Positions 1-11,119 of a stretch of DNA of 64,000 bases are shown here, piece after piece (positions within the stretch are counted from its first letter, which is position 1; each line of letters opens with the position of its first letter). The notes beneath the pieces were generated by a model. That model did no database searches, was not told the origin of the DNA, and saw nothing but the letters and a program-made list of their open reading frames with translations. The translations under genes and the position numbers were made by a program. The stretch spans positions 1 to 64,000 of the forward strand of contig NOKP01000023.1 in assembly GCA_002682825.1 (NCBI GenBank), read 5' to 3'. This DNA comes from Neonectria sp. B-13. Taxonomy: Eukaryota; Ascomycota; Sordariomycetes; Hypocreales; Nectriaceae.

Positions 1-519
1 ATAAATGCGGTAGCTGAAAGTGGGCTTGTCAATAAGAAGTGATATGCTTGAAATGGTGTGACTTCTAGTTGCTAGGAAAGTAGGTGCATATGGATGTACC
101 TTATTTTTTGCGAATCAAACCACTTTTGCTAGTCAAACCACCCCCCTACCTGAGGTACGAAGGTCAGGGGGCAGTCGCTTTTGAGACCCCCACAGTACTT
201 CGGATGAACGGATGGATGGAACCGCACCGAATGCTTCCCCACATACCCCGACCTCTCGCGACACGTGGTATCTCCGTAGCTCCGAACCCCAGATTCCGAA
301 ACCGGACCCCGGGACCAGTTTCTTCGTCGTCAGTAGTACTTCCTACTTAATTCTTGTCCCAGCAGCTATAGAAAGCCTCAGCGTCCATCGCACCGTCACG
401 TGCATTCGTAGGGCCATCGTCCAAATCCCAATCATCTTCGTCATCGTAGTAGCCATCTATCTCTTGCTCCTACTGTTCCATTATTGCGTTCTCGAGCCTC
501 TCCAGTATCTCCAACAGTG
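1..519. other. Non-coding stretch at the window edge
   Basis: Short overlapping frames lie here on both strands, but none shows a recognisable domain, a signal peptide or a plausible exon. I see no gene in it. The 3' remains of the exonuclease pseudogene begin near its right edge. Confidence 0.5.
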
Positions 520-1230
520 ATAAATTGCCGATCGCTTTGTTCTGTCCCCCATGGACCACGCGCTTTGCACGGCGAGTTGGGATTATAGGTAGGAGAATGG
601 GCTTCAACTACCCTGTTCTGACTTTCTGACAGTGTTCTTAAGCGCCAGGACACTATGATTCGCTCGTGATAGAAACCCACCAGTCGAGGAAGATGAACGA
701 CGTCGTTGACGCAGTACTGGATGGTTTGGTCTTCCAGAGGCCGCTTGGCAAACACATTTTCCTCCATTTTCGCCGCCGTATCTTTTTTATTCGAAGCAAT
801 CGCTCTCGTGCCTGGAATCCAAGTTGAGTGTCGCACTGGATGGCTTTGGCAAGGCCGGATAGAAAAGTCTCGTCTCCCACGCGACTCGCATTCTCGAATA
901 GCTGAACATCTACCACCCCGGCGAGGTTGACGCCATAGAGCGCCCATAAAGCGTCGGCATCATTTCGAACGTCCCAGAAATATTTTGGCTTACATGAGTC
1001 CTCCAGGATTGACTGCAGGGAATCCCCCTGGAAGTTTTCCTTGGTGAAAACAGATGACCCTATGGTCACGACATCAACGAGCAAGACCACATCCAGAAAA
1101 GGGCAGAAGATGGTAAGGATGCCGATAGTGCCATTTCGGCTCAGAGACTAACCCTCAAGGTCGACATAGAGAGGCTCGTCGGCCGCAAGTGAGCTGAGGT
1201 AAAGCCGGAGATCACACTCGTTTGAATCAC
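520..1230 (-). pseudogene. Decayed RNase D-like 3'-5' exonuclease copy
   Basis: Read on the minus strand, this is a broken relative of the intact DEDDy-type exonuclease at 45446-46237. Matching blocks appear in order: a YVDLEG block (intact copy FLDLEG) near 1152-1170, then SLSRNG, then FWDVRNDADALWALYGVNL near 900-980, then QYCVNDVVHL near 690-730, and a GPW block close to the end near 540-560. The frame is broken by a TAG at 1148-1150, directly after the first metal-binding block, and by a frameshift near 780-800 between the second and third blocks. No splice pair removes either lesion. All three exonuclease blocks can still be recognised, so the decay looks moderate rather than ancient. 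Duplication followed by loss is inferred; the homology and the lesions are seen directly. Confidence 0.8.
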
Positions 1231-2823
1231 CACCGTCGAAGGTGAGTAAAATCCTCCCACCAAAGGCCCCTTCCGACCCCAGGAGGGTGTTTGCCGCACC
1301 CCCCATCTCAAGCCAAGATCTCAAACCAAGAGAACGTCATCTTACCCGGAGAAAATGACTCTATATAGACCTTATACAGTAAGGTTCACCAACGTTGCCG
1401 ACGGACACGGTAGGAAGTCTATTATGTGGATGCTTGTAAATTGTTGAATGACCTTCTCCGACGAGTCCGCCATGAAAGGAGCCGATCAACAAACTTCAAT
1501 GCGCTCCAGGATTCACGCCGCTCCAAATCCATCAAAGCAGAGAACCCTGAACGAAGAAGGGACAAGGATGTGAGTGAAAGGTGACATGCAATCGAGCTAA
1601 AACTGGAGGAGATAAAAATCCATGTCCGTGTCTATAGCCGAGCCCTTGTCGCTCTAGGCTGAGCTGAAAATTCTTGACCTTGAACTCGGCATGCCGGCCC
1701 CTTTTGGGACGCTTTCCGCAGGGGCCTGGGATAAAACGGCTTGGTGCTCAACGCCACGATTCTTCGCCGATGAGCCTCTGGCAAGTGCGTAAAGTAGTAT
1801 GTTCTCCAAGTATTCTGATTCAATCAAGCCGTTGAAAAGAAGATCCTTGACTCATGCCACCTCCTTCTAGCGCTCGCCACCAGCGCGCCTCAAACACAAA
1901 ATTCCTCGGTCGATAAGGATGCAAGGGCCAGGCACAAAACGGCCTGCATCAGCTAGCGCGCGAGCCGTTTCGATAGCTCCAAAACCAAACCGCTTCAGCA
2001 CTCGCGCGATGCCAACGCGATGCGGCCCAGCAGCTGAAACGCGCGTTCAGGACGCCAAGGTAGGCTCCGAGATCCAGAAGCAGAAGCCTGGCTTATCAGC
2101 CCAGCGGGAGGCGGACATCGATGAGTTTTACACTATAATATGAGACAGGCGGTAGATGCGGTTGTCTTACGCCACTTATCATCCTTTCTTTCAACTTCAC
2201 GAGATGTTCCTTGATAGCTTTCGAGGATTTGCTCTTTGCGAGCGCGTTTGATCTTGATGCTGGGGCGGGCAGAACTAAGCTGACCGTGATACCATCGCTA
2301 TGTGCCTAATATTTAGACTGCATTGTAGCCGTTCTCATAGATGCAGCTACCTCAGTTACAAATGCAATTCACATCAAATATCTATTTAATGCATTACCAA
2401 ACGTGATATTTGCCGTTGTTCAGTACAGCGCCCCGATCCAATACCAACACGGACCTGCTGGTTACTTTAGGAAACCCCGTCGCCACAACCAATTCAAACG
2501 TTTTCAGCGGTCTGCAGCTATTATTAACTAATGATGGAATTACCGATTGGATACGGAGTACTGTCTGAATCAGATGTCAACATCAGCCCCATCCAATCGG
2601 AAGATTAATAAATCTGCAGTATCTCAGTAGCTTCTTGACTAGACCAGACTATTGACGCCTCAACACAGTAGCTTCAAAGATGCACTAGCACTCCCACCCC
2701 TAATATCCTAGGCCCACTATCAATAAAATCACCATATTACCTCTCTTTCCTCCTGCATTTTCACGTTTCTGCTTCTTCCCTCTCAGGTGCATCCTTCATC
2801 ACCCACCCTTTTCATTCATTACC
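1231..2823. other. Spacer without a recognisable gene
   Basis: About 1.6 kb with only short frames (60-75 codons) of odd composition. The part from about 2280 to 2760 is AT-rich and could act as promoter or 5' UTR for the gene at 2824. A TACGGAGTA 9-mer lies at 2552-2560. I see no gene or RNA here. Confidence 0.5.
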
Positions 2824-3667
2824 ATGCACTCCACCATTTTACTGTCTCTGGCTGTCAGCCTTCTTAGGCTTGATTTGGCTATTGCGGGGCCATGCCGACC
2901 GTCTACAAGTGAGTACGGAGTAAAGTTCAAGAATACATGAATGTTAATCCCTAACCCAAATTGCTCTAGTCTTGACGTCTGATGCATCAGTTCCTTCGAC
3001 GACCTCGACTGCTTCCGAGAGCACAGCTTCAATCGACACTACATCTATTGATTCGACTTTTTAGTCTACTTTGACCCTCTCTGAGACATCCCTAAGCACC
3101 TCAGTTGAAACCTCTACCTCCTCAGCAGCTCCCTCAGTCCCAACAGCCTTCAACCTGGTTGCATCAACGGGTCCTGCTGCCAACAAACCGCTCAGAGGTC
3201 GGGCGATTAATACTTCTTATCTCATATTCAACATTCCCTACGGAGGAGATATCGCAGTGGCCTTTGAGGCTAGCACCGGCCGTCTTCTGGCTTTCAGTGG
3301 CCTCTACATCTGCGCCTTTTATAACCGACTACCCACCACTGCTTCGTTTGTATTATGCTCTGCGGGCAGCCAAGCTAGACCGCTCGTCACGTGTGAGCCG
3401 CCCACTGGCTCTAAACTTGAGTGTAGTATCCCTGCGGTTCACTACGATGAAACACAGGTCACAGGCCAGCCAGGGACAGACGATGAGGGGCAGACCTGGA
3501 CCGAGTACAGCCTAGTTGTCGATGTAGATGCTGCGCCCTGGACCAATTTCTACTCCAGAACCTATACGGGATCCTCAGACCCACAATGGCAGGCTGATAT
3601 TGGCCCTGAGGGCGCTACTGGTGATAGTACTCTGACTCCCTTTGACTTGCTGGTTGTCGCTGTCTAG
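2824..3667 (+). pseudogene. Secreted Ser/Thr-rich protein interrupted by an in-frame stop
   Basis: The first exon (2824-2908) starts at an ATG and encodes a clear signal peptide (MHSTILLSLAVSLLRL, probable cleavage after AIA). A phase-1 intron with a GTGAGT donor at 2909 and a CTCTAG acceptor ending at 2969 follows. Exon 2 continues in the same frame through a Ser/Thr-rich linker and a globular part with several cysteines, ending at 3667. The linker contains a TAG at 3062-3064 in this exact frame. Using the pyrimidine-rich TAG itself as acceptor gives a frame that stops at once. A product started at the later ATG at 3071 (198 aa) would lack the signal peptide. I do not recognise the globular domain. 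It is either a recent pseudogene or a sequence error in an otherwise intact secreted protein of about 240 residues. Confidence 0.6.
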
Positions 3668-4463
3668 AGATCTCTATCAAGAAGGTGTCTTAATCGTGTG
3701 CCGAGACCTTTGTTCTATTACATCGTCTTCATTGTAAGGTTTTACTTTAGATTTTGTAAATAAATCAACTCAGCTGAAGACCGAACTCCAGTGGAAGATG
3801 TGACATTCATGTCAAGGGATGGATGGGCTTGGTCTTGTGAAAGATCATCCTGATTCGCCTGAGAGCCGTTGCTTACGCTCGCTCTGTATTCACTTGGGGG
3901 AAGACTAACTCTGGATCTAACGGGGTACTTTGTTAGTAGAGCGCACATTTCAGTGTAAAGACACCACCCAAGGGAATGCTGTCTTAGCACAGTCGGATTA
4001 AGAGGGAAGGAACGAGGATTGCATGAGCCCAAGGGATGCCAAGAGTTCAAACCCCAAGAATGATTAGAAGAAGGGTAATTCAGCAGAAGTCAAAACTAAT
4101 CATGAATGTCAAAATTGGTTGCAGTGGCAGCCAATATCACAGCAATAAATAAGACAAAGGAAATGACAGCCCAAATCAAGCAGTAAAATTTATGAAGAGG
4201 AAAGAAATGATCAGGTCAATAAGTGGCTGTCACAGTCCCTAAGTAGGCACAGCCCAATGCATCTTCAAACCTCCAACCAAGGGCCATCTTAACTGCAGGG
4301 AGCCGGGCCAACATTTCTCGAAACCTCAAAGCAGGTTAAGCGACTAAAGGGACCGTCATCTTTAGTGGCATGATCAAGTCGCCATAAACACATCTTAAAC
4401 TGGTACATTCACCGCCCTTTGATATTTCGTTTACTCCTTGACTCCTTTATAAGACCATTGTCT
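3668..4463. other. Spacer between convergent genes
   Basis: About 0.8 kb between the ends of two convergent genes. A 102-codon minus-strand frame (3742-4050) has no domain, no signal peptide and no splice context, and I do not accept it. Nothing else is visible. Confidence 0.5.
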
Positions 4464-5709
4464 TCAGTGAGCCGGTATCTGAAAGGTCTCACTCTCTGGC
4501 AGCTCGGCAACAGGACTTAGCTTTCTTGCCCGACCCTTACTATTGCCACCCGCTACTGCAGTATCCGATACCACTTCACGTCCATCGAGCTCACTTCGCA
4601 AATTGGACGGATCGGCAGCCTGGCCCTGGACCTCGGACACAGGTTTTCCGTCAATCTCTGATAGGATAGGCCCACTGGGTATGGCCGAGGAATGGTAATC
4701 AGATGACTCGCGTTTGGAGTCTTTGGACGGTTTTGTGCTGTTAACGCTGCCGTTCTCTATCTCGGGCGGCGAGCCTCGCCGCCTCTTTCGAAGAAGAAAT
4801 AAGAGAGCCACTAAGGCGATGGGAAAGATGGCTCCAGCGGCAACGCCAATGCCCACTTTAGCACCCATACCAAGCCCAGGGCCATTGCTGCCCCCCGAAG
4901 GCGTCGAATCGCTTGTACTGGTGTCACTAGAATCTGCGCCTGCGTCGCCTTGCGAAATTGTAGCTGATACTGTCTTTGTCGCCGTCGTCACGCCGTCACT
5001 ATTGGTCGCAAAACTCGTGGTGCTGATTGTTACCAGTGTGCGTGATCCAGTATCCGTTTTTGTTGCGCTGTCACTTTCATTTGCACTGTCGCTCTTGGTA
5101 GAACTGTTGCTTTCGGTCGAACTGCCGTTCTCGGAATCGGAGCTCGCTGCCGCCTTGGTTGTCTCTGGCGATGACGCAGATGTAGGTTCATTCTCTCCCA
5201 AAAACTTGATGGTTTCTCCCGTGCTTTTGGGAAGCGACGCAATTTCCTCGAGTTTGTTGGAATCCTTAAAAGCCACTGTCGCTGATGCCGCGTCGGTACA
5301 AGAGCAGTAAGAGCCGGGTTGGAGAGTCGTTGGGTCTCCCTTTTGCGAACACACGGCCCATTCGCCGTCGGTGTCGTCGCAAAGTGTAAGGGCAACCCAA
5401 GGCTGGTCTGAAATGAGTTAGTATCGCGCTTAAGCCGCCTTTTCGATCGCTTACCAATATCTTTCTTGTCGGGACAGCTCAAGTCTTCGTAGTCCAGGTC
5501 GGTGCAGCCCGCCATGTATGTCAGATAGCTGCCATACCCAGAGCTATGGATGCCAAAGCAGGAATTGTCCGCTAGACAATTGTCTCCCGCGCTGCAACAA
5601 GTCTGGTAGCCGTAGGCATTGTTGCCGCATGGGATAAGCTCTTGTCCAGCTCTTTTCCCTTGGCAGAGTAGCACGTGCCATGACTGACATAAATATCATC
5701 ATCGCTCAT
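4464..5709 (-). pseudogene. Cys-rich single-pass membrane protein with one frameshift
   Basis: The probable start is the ATG at 5707-5709 (MSDDDIYVSHGTCYSAKG). The frame then has to shift by one base near 5636-5640 to reach the conserved-looking stretch IPCGNNAYGYQTCC...GDNCL. One missing base between AGC and ATC would restore it, and upstream stops in the second frame rule out a simple alternative start. A 47-nt phase-1 intron (5408-5454, donor GTAAGC, branch ACTAAC, acceptor TTTCAG) joins this to the long 3' exon. Features in order: an extracellular part with about a dozen cysteines, a Ser/Thr/Glu-rich stalk, one hydrophobic helix (VGIGVAAGAIFPIALVALLF), a basic stop-transfer RKRRR and a cytoplasmic tail. 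The layout resembles ascomycete surface proteins with a stalk and one helix; the function is unknown. It is a recent pseudogene or an assembly error. Confidence 0.65.
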
Positions 5710-6305
5710 GGTTCTTCTTGTTGGTACTTGTTCTCGGGCGGGTAAATTGTATGATCGATGCGATACGTTATCCAGCAGCTCACGAGGTTGCCGAGGGGAA
5801 GTGTAGGACACCGGCGGGAAATAATGGATAGTTGAGAGCATGACGTTTTGTTGATACTGCATTCAATGACGTTGTTGACTTGCTGTTCTGTTCCCTGTCG
5901 ATCGATTTCGGGGTATATCACACGTCGAGTATGGTTACTGTGGTTGGGCGGCTGACAGCTTTTAGCCTGTTCGGGTGATGATCGATATTTGTTCCTCTTC
6001 TCAAAACCTGCGTACGCTGTTGAATTGTGTATTTCTGATATTCTATTCTCGCATTTCTTTACGTGTTCTATTTGTTCATCGAAATGGAAAGTTATCCGAG
6101 ACTCTATCGAGCCAATCCCCGAGAATCACACCATTTTGAAGCCCCATTTGGCCGGGAAAGGGGTTACTTGAGTAGTACACAGTGTCGTATCAGAACGATT
6201 GGCATCGCGTCGCCATTGTCCCCTGCTGTGTTTGAGTATCTAGCTACCGAACAAGTGACAAGAAGCAAAGAGCCATACAACTAACGTAAGTCCCTTGAGA
6301 CATAT
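5710..6305. other. Spacer
   Basis: About 0.6 kb upstream of the membrane-protein gene and downstream of the urea transporter. Two short plus-strand frames (60 and 73 codons) overlap each other and show no domain. I see no gene. Confidence 0.5.
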
Positions 6306-8733
6306 CTAAGAAGATGTATTCTTTTCTCTTTCCGTATCGCTTGTTGCGGGACTCTCGTCTTCCGGAGTGCTAGAGATAGGGCTAGCATCGTCTACCGGTG
6401 AGGGCGTTCGTCGTACAGCATGCCAAGCAGCCTTTCCTGCTGCCGCCAGAACCTTGCGGCCATCATAGAGAGGGTATATGCAGGCTACTATTAGACAGAA
6501 AAACAGCCAGATCTCGGAAACGGTAACCCAGCCCATGAAGAACTACTCCGTCATTTGTGATTAGTAAAATATCGCATACAGAACCCGTAGAATTTCCTTT
6601 GAGACGAAGCTGCAAGTCACTTACCGACTTATTAAATATCCAGTCGCGGTAAAGGGGTAATGGCCAAACCACCCATGTTACTAGCCCAATGACCACACTC
6701 GAAATGGCGGCGATCGTCTTGGCCCGATTCATTCTGCGCAGTTCTTTCTCGGAATATGGGTGCTGGACTTGATCTAAGTCTTCGACTTCGGCAATGCGGT
6801 TCGGATGCGGGTTATCGTCGTCGATGACCTGTGTGAGGAGAAGGAACACTCGCCAGTCAAAGTCTTGAGGCTATTCTGTCGGTCAGCTGGTGTAGCTAGC
6901 TACATATTCATCTGGGAGGGTCGACTTGCCTTGATCCATGTGATGATAATAGAATAGATGGCAGACGAGAAGGTCGAAGTTATAGCTCCCCAAAGACACG
7001 GAAGCTGTGCCTCGGTAGTCAAGACAGTGAGCTCGCCATAGTAGGCGTACGCGCTACCAAGCCAGACGGCAATTCCGGAGGCCTATCATGCAAAAAGTCA
7101 GTAAAGTAATCCCAAAGCTGGTACAGTCTTCAAGGCGGCTTACCAAACCAAGAAGTGGCGATATCACGACTGCTGCTTTGGACTGCTTTCGCCATAAGAT
7201 CGTAAATGCCATGGGGAAGATACCGGGGCAGATGACCGTAGCAAGGAAGTAACCCATCCAGTTCAGATCTATGCCTCCGTAGTGCAGGGCCGTTGCAAAA
7301 GCCGACGCAAATAGTCCGAAGATTACAACAGCCCAGTGCGAAACCCGAATGACCTGCTTGTCATGCGCCTTGGGATTGATGTACGTTCGATATATGTCGA
7401 ACGAGACGATGCTCGAAACCGCAATGAGTTCAGCACTGGTTGTGCTGGTCACTGTCATGAAGACAACGAGGAGGAGCCCCGCCGCACCGCCCTTTCCAGC
7501 AACAGCCATGACTGCGTAAGGGAGTACATATCCTGCATTGATTTCGCTTGTTGTCATGGCCCTAGGGTAAGTTGGGAAGATGGAGGTCTTCTCAAGGACA
7601 ATAGCAGCAAGTCCAGCGGTGGTACCGACAGCCCATGGCACTGCGAAATACGCGACGCCTCCGAGCATGTATCCAGGCATCGCGGCCGCCGTATCAGCGG
7701 CGAAACCCTTTTGCCAGAAGCTGGTGTCCATAATAACTAGGGCAAAATCTCCAAGGGAGTGTACCAGGCCGAAGATGATAGAACTCTTTGACTTGAAGGA
7801 AAGAATAGAGCCTTCGTAGTTGCCCTCAATATTAGTCGTCTTGTCAGCTTCCACCAGGAGGTCGTAGAAGTCACCAATGCCATTGATGGCTTCGTTCTTG
7901 ATGACTGCAATTGTGAGCCAACAAAGGAGAATCATGACGACTAGGGTATGAACGTAGTCCGTTAGGAAGGTGGCCTTCAAGCCGCCAACTACCGTATACA
8001 CCACGACACCAAGCGGCAGCAGGAACGTTGATGCAACGATATGCATGCCCGTCAGAGCAGTAATTACACCTGCGGCGCCGAGGATCATGGATGTAACAGA
8101 AAGTAAGTTGGTGACCAGGCAAAGAAAGATGAAGACCATGTGGGCAGCAAATCCATATCGGAGCCGCACAATTTCCAGGGCTGTGTGGCCGTTACTGAAG
8201 AGAAATCTTAATTTTAGTGATCGAAAAGGGAATGCTGAGGAGGTAACACTTACGGTATTTTGACTTTGGCGTGTATGGCCAAAACTGTCATGAGGGCAAT
8301 CTGGATAGTACATCCTGCAGCGTACCAAAAAGGAGCTGCGCAGAGCCATTTAGTAAGCCTAGATCATAGATAGTAAATTGTGGACGTATATTTTACGTAC
8401 CTGCGATCCCATAAAGGTAGCCTTGTGCAGCTGTCCAGATAATAGCTGTGCTGTTAAGAGCAATCAGTACTTGTTGCGTTCGCCCTCAATCTCATCATTG
8501 TCTTGTACTTACGCCCACATCCATGACGACACCACAGCTGACGCGGTGAGGCCAGTGCCCACGGAACGATTGGCGACCATGAACATCTCGGACCGATCAG
8601 ATCGCTCTCCCAAGAAACGCTGCAGAAACTTGGTGACCAAGATCATGCCAATGGCAAAAGCTAGACCAACACCAATGACCACGCCATAGCCCAAGCCCTG
8701 TGACAGGGGCACTAGAGCTTCAGATCCGGCCAT
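6306..8733 (-). CDS. dur3: DUR3-type urea / polyamine active transporter
   Basis: A plasma-membrane solute:sodium symporter family protein that takes up urea with protons or cations, and in some fungi polyamines. Seven exons give 679 residues, close to the family length: 8513-8733, 8401-8450, 8254-8335, 7144-8194, 6930-7082, 6625-6870 and 6306-6542. All six junctions keep frame. The intron between 6930 and 6870 has a GC donor (AAG|GCAAGT), the other five have GT donors. There are about 14-15 hydrophobic helices. Recognisable blocks are TASAVVSSWMWA and TAIIWTAAQGYLYG near the N terminus, GHTALEIVRLRYG, TFLTDYVHT and DTSFWQKGFAA. The start is the ATG at 8731-8733, just before the first helix (SQGLGYGVVIGVGLAFAIGM). 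Several HGATAR motifs lie 290-670 bp upstream, fitting nitrogen control. The gene is intact, unlike its left neighbours. Family confidence is high; exact substrate range is inferred. Confidence 0.92.
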
Positions 8734-10639
8734 CTTAGCTGACAATTGAAGTAAATCACAATTGTAAATTGAATTGGAGCACTGAGTGCTAAGATATCGC
8801 TGAAGTTGACAATGGTTCTCAGCTGGGCGATTGGCATCCGTTATATCTTGTTCAGCGACATCGCAACGGGCCCTGTCAACCCACCGGTTAGGACGGACCC
8901 CAGAGCTCAATGGTCAGCCTTGCAGAATCCATAACTATTGGCGATGGCATTGCACGAGGCGGATCCCAGATGTCGCGATCTCATGGTCTGTCATGATGCA
9001 ATTGTATTACCGGGAACGGGAATAAGATAACACTCCACGCTTAGGCTTTTTAAGAAAAGTGCTATGGGCCTTTATGTTTCATGCAAGGAAGTATGGATCT
9101 TGGGTAAGAAATAAGTCGCATGCAAACTGGAGTAGGCGATCACATCATTGAACCACTGTAGACGTAGCGTCATACGAACCTAGCCCGTCATCCCAATGCT
9201 GTGGAAATAGCGTGGGGTTGTGGCTAGCTTGTAGTGTTATCGCCTTTTTATCGCCTTTCGGTGTTAAGGAAAGGTGTGTTAGCCTGAAGCGATAGCCAAA
9301 ATCCTAGCTAGCTTGCATCCTTTCAGTGGGAAATGGGGCATGAAGCATCTATGATAAGATGAGACCATTTGCTTCCCCCTCACTAGACTATCCTGTCCTT
9401 ATCACCACATCTAGTACCTACGTCACGTGGGTCTACAAGATCTTCCTTAGATCCCATTGCCCCAAAGGCAAAAGGCTAAGGGCACAGAAGAGTTGCTGGA
9501 AATCCCAGGGAAGTAAACTAAACTGACCTCACTGGGCACATTTACGACAGCATGAGTATCCGGGGATGAAGCCCATAGAAAGGCAAGATCTATTGCCTAT
9601 GCGATAGCCCGAGGCAGGCTGTAGTCTTCCAACGGAGAAGAAGCGGCAGATTGACGCATATCAATACTAATAAATATACCCCAATGCATTGGAAGCATTT
9701 GGGATTGAGATGGGAGTGCCGCTGAGACCAGAGTGCACCTTGACGGGGAAATTTACGGAAGGGAATCCGAGAGGCCCACCTCGGATGAAATTTGATGGAG
9801 TCAGACAATCCTATTTTCTTGGTTCTAATAGAGAAGTATCCAGCAGTTTCATAACATCATGAACTCTGTCCTGAGGAATTATGTAGTCTCTTGAACACTG
9901 TCTCAAGCCCAGAATTCTGAGGGAGTGACGAAGAGGTTGCCGTATAGTCCACTTGGCCCTGCAAGTCAAGGTGAGGCTTAGAAACTATGCATCAAGTTTA
10001 CCTCAAAAGGCCGTGAGAGAGTTCCAATACGACATCGTGATAAGTTTCAACTATGTTTACGCTGAGAAAGCTATTGTTCAGAGTCACATGTACAGATGCT
10101 CTAGGCGGCATCAGTGACTTTCTGACATCACATTGCCGCTCCTCTAACTGTAGTTCGTGATTAAATTGCATCAAATGTGCCATATCGTTCTCCACTAGCG
10201 GCCTGTAAGGCCTGGGTAGGTATCATCAGGTCGTCAGACATTCTGGTGGCAAATGCAAGGTCTAATGACGAGTCTGAGATCCAACAAAAGTAGCAAGCTG
10301 AGAATAATGTAAGGAATACAAATGTAAACGCAAGAATGTGAGTCTTGATCGGAGGTACTAATGTGACAGAAATGGTAGCACTTGCTCAACCGGATTCCCT
10401 TTCTGAGCCTGCGTCTCGTTTAGCTGAGCCAGATCAGCCACAATTCTCGCTGCCGAGTCTAGACCATCAGCATATGGTCTTGAAAAGAAACTCATCATAA
10501 TCAGCTATATATTAATCACGCAGCTTCCAATACCAACTTCAAGTGTATGCTCAACAATAGCACTCACTCTTTACTATCTCCTACCAAATCTTCAATCCAC
10601 TTTTCCAGTTCTTCAAATTCGAAACTTCAAGCTCTCAAG
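8734..10639. other. Long upstream spacer of the urea transporter
   Basis: About 1.9 kb with no convincing coding region. Short minus-strand frames at 9590-9808 and 9998-10195 show no domain. The GATA-motif cluster annotated separately lies in its first part. Confidence 0.5.
9025..9404. promoter_or_regulatory. Cluster of HGATAR (GATA-factor) motifs upstream of the urea transporter
   Basis: Six HGATAR matches occur within 380 bp: AGATAA at 9025-9030, reverse CGATAA at 9237-9242 and 9248-9253, CGATAG at 9290-9295, TGATAA at 9352-9357 and reverse TGATAA at 9399-9404. About one is expected by chance in this length. GATA factors of the AreA/NIT2 type switch on urea uptake genes when nitrogen is limiting, so the position is apt. 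Binding is inferred from motif density only. Confidence 0.4.
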
Positions 10640-11119
10640 ATGCTCCAGCTCTTATAAGATCACTGTCCAGAACCGGGCTAGCGGTTCTAGGAACTACAAC
10701 TTATTCTCTATCCACCCTATCGTCTCTGGAGGTTCCAGCGGTGACATTTGGAGCAACGTCATGGAAGCAACCAGCAACACTTACAATGGTGGCCCGGCCA
10801 CTTTCAAGGTCTCAATCAACTACTTCGCCATTTGCGGAAGTTATGACGGCTCGCATGATCACAGCGGCAACATGTCTATCCCTCCTTCAAAAACGGCAAC
10901 ATGAAGACCGTCATGGGCACCTTCGCACCCTATTCCAACACCAAATATCAGGTCTAGCCCCAAACCGCCTATTATATTACAACTAAAGAAAGGTTCAAAC
11001 TTGGTTAGTCAATCAAGGTAGAGATTTTGGGAAATGGCGTTGTTGTGGACTTCAATGCTCGCAAATCGAGTAACATTACTCTGATTCACGGCGACTACAA
11101 CCAATTCACCGTCGCCTAA
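10640..11119 (+). pseudogene. Decayed hypothetical gene
   Basis: Coding-like blocks follow one another in changing frames. After the ATG at 10640-10642, one extra base breaks the frame. Then SSSYKITVQNRASGSRNYN continues through SGDIWSNVMEATSNTYNGG and NYFAICGSYDG. After about 10880 the frame switches again to TVMGTFAPYSNTKYQ, interrupted by stops, and the last block VEILGNGVVVDFNARKSSN runs to a TAA at 11117-11119. The middle of the protein seems to be missing. The blocks have the amino-acid bias of a real, probably intracellular ascomycete protein, but I cannot name the family. This is judged from composition and block continuity and not from a database match. Confidence 0.5.

Noticed and set aside
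3742..4050. A 102-codon minus-strand frame downstream of the secreted protein
   Set aside because: No signal peptide, domain or intron structure; it lies in the 3' spacer of two convergent genes.
4714..5310. A 198-codon plus-strand frame rich in Leu, Ser and Val
   Set aside because: It is the antisense shadow of the Ser/Thr-rich stalk of the minus-strand membrane protein.
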